A DNA stretch of 64,000 nt from assembly GCA_010094045.1 (NCBI GenBank), contig ML986708.1:82857-146856 (forward strand), read 5' to 3'. The stretch comes from Lojkania enalia (lineage: Eukaryota; Ascomycota; Dothideomycetes; Pleosporales). Position 1 is the first letter of the stretch, and each line of letters opens with the position of its first letter. A program made the translations under genes and the position numbers. Shown here piece after piece: positions 55,427 through 64,000 of the stretch. The notes beneath the pieces were generated by a model. That model was not told where the DNA came from. It worked only from the letters and a program-made list of their open reading frames with translations, and searched no databases.

Positions 55427-55630
55427 TATGGTAAGAGGCGAATCTTGTCTCAGGGAGAGAGATAAGGAGCTGAACTAGTTAATTAAAGATAGCCAGCGGG
55501 CCATATTTATGTATATAAAAAAGGGGTATATTAGTTAATATCTAGCGTAATATCCGATGTAATATCGACTGTAATATTATACGTCGATATCTAATACAGC
55601 TTGGTAGACTAGCCGAAAATCCCTATAATA
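55427..55630 (-). repeat. 3' LTR of Copia-3 (inverted)
   Basis: 204 bp. On the plus strand it begins TATGGTAAGAGGCGAATC and ends CCCTATAATA. It is followed by TACCCCCCCA, the inverted polypurine tract. Confidence 0.92.
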
Positions 55631-55819
55631 TACCCCCCCAGCTTTAACTGTGAAGGAGAAGCTGCGTCGAAAAAAATAAAGGTAGATACTATATTAAAAG
55701 AGGTAAATTATATAAAGTAACTAGTAGTAGAGCTAAATACGCTTGCAGAAATATTAATTTAATATAATATAGGGTGAGTTATAATCAATTTTTAATTACC
55801 CCCTAAGATTCTTATTAGT

Positions 55820-58800
55820 AATCGATTTATTTAGCTGATAGAAATTCCTAAGATTCGATTCTAGCTAAAATATCTTCCATTTTCAGTTGCTTAATAAACT
55901 TTTAGTATTATTACAGCTGTAGAACTTTTGTAAAACTGTTAGCTAGTATTAGATTTGTTAGTTGTCAACTAATTATAAGTCTCTACTCTACTACTTCTTA
56001 ATATAGCTAGTACTAGTATATATTTATATAGCGAAGTTTGGTATTAAAACGTTTAGATAGTTTATTTACAATATCTACTATTTGTTAATTATTGTAAAGT
56101 AGTACTAGTTACGCGTTAATATAGAAGCGTAGTAAGGTAAAGGCCTTCTACTACTACTCTATTTCTAATCCAGCGACTAATAGTACTAATAATTCTGCCT
56201 TAGTAGTCGATTTTATAACCGTACGCTGAATTAAGACTTTTCAATTAATTAGCATCCTAAAAAGTTGAAATATATAGCTGTAGGAACTTCGATAAGTATT
56301 AGAATTATCGCCGAAAGCTGTATTAAATATATTATAGAATAGTAATTACTCTATAAAGTTAATATAATTAGTATTACTACTCTAGTTAATAGTAGAAGTG
56401 TTTTATATATTATTAGCTATTACTGTAATTATTAAGTACTTCGTACTAATTAGATATTACTATACCTTTAAGGCAGCGTTAATATAATAATTGCTAGAGT
56501 TCTAGAGGTATTATAATAATATTAAGTACGCTCGCGCGATATTAGAATATATAAAAACTATAATCTAGGCTAGATAACTAATTAGTTGTTAGTAGTAAGA
56601 TATCCTATTAGAGGATTCCTTAGTAGCGGCTGGCAGTATATTCTTATATAGAGGCGTACTCAGTACCTTCTTATTAACCGTAATATTAAATCGCGCTGCT
56701 ACCTTATTAATAAATAAGTTCTATAGCAGCTAGATCTTATACTACTATATATTGCGTACGACTTAAACTTCTAGAAACTAATTTAAATCTCTAAGAGATC
56801 GAAGTTTATATTTATTACTTAATTGCGATTCAAATTTCTACTTAGTAGAGATATTTAATAAGTAAACTAGGATTATAATATTATTAATATAAAAGAAGAT
56901 GATCAGCTTATTATTTGTATATAAGTAAGATATTCCTAGTACTATTTTAAGGCCTAATTACTTTAGAGTTCTATCTAGCTTATAATACTAAAGTTTTAGA
57001 GCATCCTTAAAACTATATATAGTTTTCTATAGTTGTAGATATTTCCTATACTTATATATATAACCTTTTAGTATATAGATATATATTAACCTATCTAATC
57101 GGTAGTTAAGGAACGTGTTAATAATATTAAACTAGTATATATCGAGTTTAAAATAAGTTACAATTAATATTAGAAAGTAAAAGGTTTATGCAGCTAGTAT
57201 AGTAGTATAGGTATCTCTTTATTAAGATTGTAGATTACTATATACAACTAATCTAGCCTTAAATTTATATAGGAAACCGTTCTTATTAAATTTATATACG
57301 AATACCCATATTACTAGAAGAATTTTAGTAGAGTTTTAGAGGATTGTTACCTTTTACTAGGTATCTATATCCTCCTACTTCTATAACTCAGCGCGATAGG
57401 CTTTATAGAAGCTAGTACTAAAAGGGTAATTCTTTAGATTCTTATAGTACTTTAGTTCTAGTAGAAGCTAATTATAATAATATTTTCTAATAGTATAAGT
57501 TTCCTTTATATAATTTACTAGTATTAGCTCGTTATTAGATAGTACTATAAAGGTAGTAAAGTATAACTAAAACGGCCTACAGCTGTATAGAAATTTACCT
57601 CCCTAGATTATATTATCCTTTAATATTTAGCTACTAATTTCTTCCCTCTATAGGGTATTATTTATTCTTCTTAAGGGTATAGAAGTATAAGAAGGCGATA
57701 TTTACTATTTTTATAGTAAATTATCGCTAAACGTAGTATCCTTACTATCTATTAATAGTACTACAGGGGTATCCTGATTCCTTAGTACTAGTACTAGTAT
57801 TAATTCTAGTATTAGGAGTCTCTAATTACTAGTAATATCGTCGATTTATTCTTTAAAAATAGTATTCTCCTACTAATAGGTCTTCTTACTAATTAAATTG
57901 CCTGCTAACTTAGTAGAGATATTTTAATTAAACAGCTAATCCTTATAGATTACTTTTATAACTTTAATCGTTTTATTATTACTACTATTAATAAGGCTCT
58001 TAATATTATTAATTTAAAAAAGAATCTTCTCTAGGGATTCTTTTAGCGGATATTCCTCCTCCTTACTAGATATAATATTGCTAAATATAACGTTCCTAGT
58101 ATTAAATACCCGTTTTAGTTTCGGAATTAGTACTCGGTATATATTTATACTCTTATATCGTAAGAGTTTCCCGATTAGTACCTGTAATACTAGTTTATTA
58201 CCTCTTAATAGAGTTTTATCTAAAATATACACTTACAATCCTATAACCTAAAGGTAAGTAAGAAATAGTTTATAGTTAAAAACGGCCTTATATAGGGTTT
58301 TAAATTGAAGGCTTACAATCAGCGTTTTATTAAGTAGGTATATTACTGTATAAGCTAATTTATTAGTATATTTATTAGAGATATTATCTTCTATCGTAAG
58401 AGCGCACGCGCGGGTTATAATTTAGTACTCTACTTACTCTACTAGGCTATTCTACTTAGGCGTATAAGGCGCGCGAGTTTTAATTACAATTTCTTAATTA
58501 AATAATACTTCTATAAGTTCTAAGAAGCTTAAGTTATTATCTATATAGATATATACGATCTTTCTTTTATACTATTATTTAATTTTTACTAATAGTATTT
58601 TAAAGGCTTTTACGAGGGTAGATTTCAACCGATTATATATTATAAATCTCTTATACTACCAGGACACCTAATTAACTGTATAAAATAGGTATCTTTTACT
58701 ATTATAGTACCTCTTACAGTCCTTTTAAAGTTGTATAATATTAATCGCAATTCTCTTAAATAGTTTAATAGTTAGGTAAAGTTAACTATACTAGTTAATC

Positions 58801-60600
58801 TACTGTAATAACTTTACTTATATATATGTCTAGTAATCTTACTATACTAGTACTTTCTAATTACTTAACTAGATACCCTTAGCTGCCTAAAATAGGGCTA
58901 ATACTAAATCTCTATCTAGGTAGCCTAATAATCGGTATACTTTAGCTAAAGAAATAATTCGTATTAGTTACTAGTAATAGAAAAGCTTTTCTTTAATTAC
59001 TGTAACTATTTTATATCCGGAAAGTAAATTGAGTAGAGGTCTTTTTACTAGATCTACGTCTAGTAGCTAGTAGCTATTAAACAACTCTAAATAATAAACG
59101 ATATTATAGTAATTATACTAGTAAAGGTAATCTCTACCTAAGTTAAACTAAATACCCTATTCCCTATTTCTAATTAGGGCTATTATATTAGTTAGCAACT
59201 AAGGGACGTAAACAACTTCTATTAGCTTAATATCTCTTAGGTCTATAAGAGAATTAATTATAATTATAATAGTACCCTATTCTAATATAGGGTATATACT
59301 ACCTCTCGCAGCGATTTTATCTTTAGAATTTACTATCTAAGTAGTCTATTAACTAAAAGCCTTAGAGTTGTATATATAGATATTAGAACCTAGATTAAGT
59401 ATCTACTAATTTAGAATATTAGTCTCTTCTTTCTTAGGGGTAGTACTTGCTGAAAAATTGCCCCTTTAAATTACCTAGGTATTTCTTTAGAGGCTAGCAG
59501 CCTTTATAGAGGCCTTACTATTAAATAAGGATTTTAACTTCTTATATTTTTCTATATTTACTTTTAGAGCATTTTTTTTCCCCTAGTTATTTCTATTTAA
59601 GATATTATCTTAGGCTTTTAGTATTTTCTAATCTAGTACCTAGTTTAGTAGCCTAATCGATTCGTTTACGTACTTATAATTACTCTAGAAGTACTACTTC
59701 TTATAGAAGTAGGATAGTAGAATACGTAATTATAAACCGGATTTTTTTTAAAGCTACTATATAGTACTATTAGAATTTGTTTAAGGAATTAATAGATATT
59801 ATAAAGTTGTAAATAAGTTAAACGCCTTCTATAGATTAAAATATCTATAGTAATTAGTATATTAGTATACTAATTGTTTAATTATAGGAATTGGTTAATT
59901 AATCCTACCTAGCTTATTTTTAGCGTTAATCGGTACTATATAGATTAGCGCCTACACCTCATCTTTCTTAGTAACTATTAGAAGAAAATCCTTTTCTACT
60001 CTAAGGTCCTAAACTTCTACTAAGCTAGCAGCTTTAGTACGATAGATTACCTAATTCTACTAATTTAGCTACTTCTCTACCTCTCTATTAGTTAAGTACT
60101 TAAGGAGAGCTTAATATTCCTTCTAGATTAGTTACTCCCTCAACTTAATAGTAGGCGCTAACTTTTCCTATAAGATTCTAAGAATCTTATAGCTAGTTAT
60201 ATTATTACTAAGTATTACTTTATATTAAGGTGATGTTATTATTAGGATATTACTATATATAGTATAGAGAGTATTATTAATCTTAATCTAATTCTTCCTC
60301 TATTAGTTATACTAGTCTCTTACCCAGTTCTAATCTGTTATTTATATTAAGGTTATCTTCTTATATATAATTCTACTAGAGGGGTATCTTTCTATTTCCT
60401 CTTCTAGATTTATCTTCGGGGTCCGGAACTTACCTATATTAGGGAGGGGAGGTTCTAGCCTATAGATTTTAACCTTTTTAAGAGATATACTTAGATCTAA
60501 ATATTCCTATACTCTTAGTCTACTAGCTATTAGTTTATACTACTTAAGCTAATCCTTCTAATTACTAGGAGTACTGAGTATCTTCTTTTTAGATATAGCT
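55820..60600 (-). pseudogene. Copia-3 gag-pol remnant
   Basis: Reading leftward from about 60,600, gag, protease, integrase, reverse transcriptase and RNase H follow in Copia order with numerous stops. The longest clean frame is 72 codons (58232-58014), MYILDKTLLRGNKLVLQV... to EEYPLKESLEKILF, the linker between integrase and reverse transcriptase. It corresponds to Copia-1 around 44,610-44,820. It is a chance survivor and not a gene. Confidence 0.8.
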
Positions 60601-60882
60601 ATAGAGGAGTATACAACCGTTATAATACTAGAAATATACTAGGATATATTAATACTAGAGAATAAAATAGTCTTAAATATAATATAGTATATTAATAGGC
60701 TTATAAAGTATAGAATTTACACGTAATTCTAATAGCTAAATACCTAAAGATTGTTAGTAAATAATAAAGATAATAATATCGCGATATTATAATACTAAAT
60801 AAAAAAAGTATAATATCGATTATAATATATATATAAAAAAGTTAAGTTACAGTTATTTTAGTATAGTAACCGGGCTTATAAC

Positions 60883-61086
60883 TATAGTAAGAGGCGAATC
60901 TTATCTTAGGGAGGAAGATAAGGAGCTGAACTAGTTAATTAAAAATAGCTAGCAGGCTATATTTATATATATAAAAAAGGGGTATATTAGCTAATATCTA
61001 GCGTAATATCCGGCGTAATATCGACCGTAATATCGTACGTTAATATCTAATACAGTTTAGTAGACTAGCTAAAAATCCCTATAATA
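60883..61086 (-). repeat. 5' LTR of Copia-3 (inverted)
   Basis: 204 bp. On the plus strand it begins TATAGTAAGAGGCGAATC and ends CCCTATAATA. The inverted primer-binding site (CCGGGCTTATAAC) abuts it on the left. Confidence 0.92.
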
Positions 61087-61091
61087 ATATA
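61087..61091. other. Right target-site duplication of Copia-3 (ATATA)
   Basis: ATATA follows the inverted 5' LTR and leads into TAGTAATATCC, which continues the interrupted Copia-2 as in Copia-1 at about 42,583. Confidence 0.8.
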
Positions 61092-64000
61092 TAGTAATAT
61101 CCTAATAACAATATTACCTTAATATAAAGTAATACTTAGTAATAATATAACTAGCTATAAGATTCTTAGAATCTTACAGGAAAAGTTAGCACCTACTATT
61201 AAGTTGAGGGAGCAACTAATCTAGAAGGAATATTAAGCTCTCCTTAAATACTCAACTAATAGAGAGGTAGAGAAGTAGCTAAATTAGTAGAATTAGATAA
61301 TCTATTATACTAAGGCTGCTAGCTTAGTAGAAGTTTAGGGCCTTAGAGTAGAAAAGAATTTTCTTCTAATAGTTGCTAAGAAAGATAAGGTATAGGTGCT
61401 AATCTATATAGTACTAATTAACGCTAAAAATAAGCTAGGTAGGATTAATTAACCGATTCCTACGATTAAATAATTGGTATACTAATATACTAATTACTAT
61501 AGATATTTTAATCTATAGAAAGTACTTAGCTCGTTTACAACTTTATAATGTCTATTAATTTCTTAAGTAAATTCTAATAGTACTATATAGTAGCCTTAAG
61601 AAAAATCCGGTTCGCGATCGCGTACTCTACTACCCTACTTCTATAAGAAGTAGTACTTCTAGAGTAATTATAAGTACGTAAACGAATTGATTAGGCTACT
61701 AAACTAGGTACTAGATTAGGAAATACTAAAAGCTCGAGATAATATCTTAAATAGAAATAACTAGAAGAAAAAGAATACTCTAAAGATAAATATAGAAAAA
61801 TATAAGAAGTTAAAATTCTCGTTTAATAGTAAAGCCTTTATAAAGGCTACTAGCCTCTAGAGAAATACCTAGGTAATTTAAAGGGGCAATTTTTTAGCAA
61901 GTACTACCCCTAAGAAAGAAGAGACTAGTATCCTAAATTGGTAGATACTTAATCTAGGTTCTAATATCTATATATATAACTCTAAGGTTTTTAGTTAGTA
62001 GACTACTTAGATAGTAAATTTTAAAGATAAAATCGCTACGGGAGGTAGTATATACTCTATATTAGAATAGAGTACTATTATAATTACGATTAATTCTCCT
62101 ACAGGCCTAAAAGATATTAAACTAATAGAAGTTGCTTATATCTCTTAGTTGTTAACTAATATAATAGCCCTAATTAGAAATAGGAAATAGAATATCTAGT
62201 TTAACTTAGGTAGAGATTACCTTTACTAGTATAATTACTATAATATCGTTTATTATTTAGAGTTGTTTAACAGCTACTAGCTACTAGATATAGACCTAGT
62301 AAAAAGGTTTCTACTCGATTTATTTTCCGGATATAAGATAGTCGCAGTAATTAAGAAAAAGCTCTTCTATTACTAGTAACTAATATAAATTATTTCTTTA
62401 GCTAAAGTATATTAATTATTAAGCTACCTAGGTAGAAATTTAGTATTAACTCTACTTTAGGCAGTTAAGAGTATCTAGTTAAGTAATCAGGAAGTACTAG
62501 TATAGCGAGATTACTAGATATATATATAAGCGAAGTTATTATAGTAGATTAGCTAATATAGTTAGCTTTACCTAGCTATTAAACTATTCGAGAGAATCGC
62601 AATTAATATTATACAACTTTAGAAGGACTGTAAGAGGCACTATAATAGTAAAAGATACCTATTTTATACAGTTAATTAGGTATTCTAGTAGTATAAGAGA
62701 TTTACGATATATAATTAGTTAAAATCTACCCTTATAAAAGCCTTTAAAACACTGTTAGTAAAAATTAAACAATAGTATAAAAGAAAGATTATATATATCT
62801 ATATAGATAACAACTTAAGCTTCTTAAAACTTATAGAAGTATTATTCGATTAAAGAATTGTAATTAAAGCTCGCGCGCCTTATACGCCTAAGTAGAATAG
62901 TCTAGTAGAGTAAGTAGAATACTAAATTATAACCCGCGCGTGCGCTCTTACGATAGAAGATAATATTTCTAATAAATATACTAATAAATTAGCTTATACA
63001 GTAATATACCTATTTAATAGAACGCCGATTGTAAGCCTTCAATTTAAAACCCTATATAAGGTCGTTTTTAACTATAAACCGTCTCTTACTTACTTTTAGG
63101 TTATAGGATTATAAGCGTACGTTTTAGATAAAACTCTATTAAGAGGCGATAAACTAGTATTATAAGTACTAATTAGGAAACTCTTATAATATAGGAGTAT
63201 AAATATATACTAAGTACTAATTCCGAAACTAAAACGGGTACTTAATACTAGGGACGTTATATTTAACGATATTATATCTAGTAAGGAGGAGGAATATCTG
63301 CTAAAAAAATCTCTAGAGAAGATTCTTTTTTAAATTAACAATATTAAGAGCTCTATTAATAGTAGTAATAATAAAACGATTAAAGTCGCAGAAGCGATCT
63401 ATAAGAATCGGCTGTTTAATTAAGATATCTCTACTGAGTTAGCAGGTAATTTAATTAGTAAAAAGGCCTATTAGTAGAAGAATACTATTTTTAAAGAATA
63501 AATCGATAATATTACTAGTAATTAGAAACTTCTAATACTAGAATTAATACTAGCGCCAGTACTAAGGAATTAGGATACCTCTATAGCGCTACTAGTAGAT
63601 AGTAAGGATATTACGTTTAGCGATAATTTGCTATAAGGATAGTAACTATTACTTTCTTATACTTCTATACTCTTAAGAAGAATAAATAATACCCTACGGA
63701 GGGAAGAAATTAGTAGCTAAATATTAAAGAATAATATAATTTAGAGAGGTAGGTCCCTATATAACCGCAGGCTACCTTAGTTATACTTTACTACCTTTAC
63801 AGTACTATCTAATAGTAAGCTAATACCGGTAAATTATATAAAGAAAACTCGTACTATTAGAAAATATTATTATAATTAGCTTCTACTAGAACCGAAGTAC
63901 TATAAGAATCTAAAAAATTACCCTTTTAGTACTAGCTTCTATAAGGCCTGTCGCGCTAAGTTATAGAAGTAGGAGGATATAGATACCTAGTAAAAGGTAA

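Larger units (their letters stand above)
55427..61086 (-). mobile_element. Copia-3: complete Copia element in reverse orientation inside Copia-2
   Basis: 5,660 bp with 204-bp LTRs at 55427-55630 and 60883-61086, a polypurine tract at the left internal edge and a primer-binding site at the right internal edge. All are inverted relative to Copia-1 and Copia-2. It splits the gag region of Copia-2 and is bracketed by the 5-bp duplication ATATA. Read leftward it shows RNase H, reverse transcriptase, integrase and gag of the same family. It is the youngest insertion in the block, but it too is RIPed. Confidence 0.93.
54596..64000 (+). mobile_element. Copia-2: Copia element interrupted by Copia-3 and cut by window end
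   Basis: The 5' part occupies 54596-55426 (LTR, primer site, start of gag). The element resumes at 61087 and runs to 64000 through gag, protease and integrase to the approach of reverse transcriptase. It has the same family and orientation as Copia-1: the sequence on either side of the Copia-3 insertion matches Copia-1 around 42,580. By comparison about 2 kb remain beyond the window. It is RIPed throughout, with IN landmarks (ITRARAL-type block near 62,930) broken by stops. Confidence 0.9.

Noticed and set aside
58014..58232. 72-codon frame as a possible gene
   Set aside because: It is the linker between integrase and reverse transcriptase of Copia-3 and matches Copia-1 near 44,610-44,820.

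Overview
The window looks like nuclear DNA of a filamentous ascomycete (Pezizomycotina). The genes are fungal housekeeping families with short GT-AG introns. The repeats show the C-to-T/G-to-A damage typical of repeat-induced point mutation (RIP). The class (for example Leotiomycetes or Dothideomycetes) cannot be fixed from the sequence alone.

Positions 1 to about 36,000 form a gene-bearing compartment of ordinary base composition. In order it holds: a 3'-truncated, Ser/Pro-rich coiled-coil protein (-); RPN6, a 26S proteasome lid subunit (+); an SDR-family reductase with an altered active site (+); a Gln-rich coiled-coil protein with a SAP-like tail (-); a short internally deleted pogo-type transposon with intact TIRs; a VPS62-family protein (+); RPA190, the largest subunit of RNA polymerase I (-); PRP3, a U4/U6 snRNP protein (+); a lone Copia LTR that escaped RIP; a thioredoxin (-); an alpha/beta hydrolase broken by two TAG codons (-); SOF1, a U3 snoRNP WD40 protein (-); RPL27, ribosomal protein eL27 (+); and a CAP20/perilipin-like protein (-). 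RPA190, SOF1 and RPL27 all serve ribosome production. SOF1 and RPL27 diverge from one 207-bp promoter, and RPA190 and PRP3 diverge from one 319-bp promoter.

From about 36,000 to the end the window is a transposon graveyard. Past about 36,840 it becomes extremely AT-rich, with CpA/TpG nearly absent and almost no ATG-initiated frame. It contains three pogo/Fot-like DNA transposons (A, B nested in A, and C), a complete Copia LTR element (41,678-47,407), Gypsy remnants (47,408-54,595), a second Copia (from 54,596, running off the window) and a third Copia inserted in reverse inside the second with a 5-bp target duplication. Coding remnants read well except that Gln and Trp codons have become TAA/TAG and catalytic Asp codons have become Asn.

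A run of 10 Ns at 50,754-50,763 is flanked by two apparently identical 1,446-bp copies, almost certainly overlapping contig ends that were not merged. I found no CRISPR, tRNA, rRNA or clear secondary-metabolite cluster. I did not find a convincing new biological system. The best leads are the small Gln-rich SAP-like gene, the SDR with a substituted catalytic lysine, the RIP boundary inside one transposon, and the un-RIPed solo LTR.
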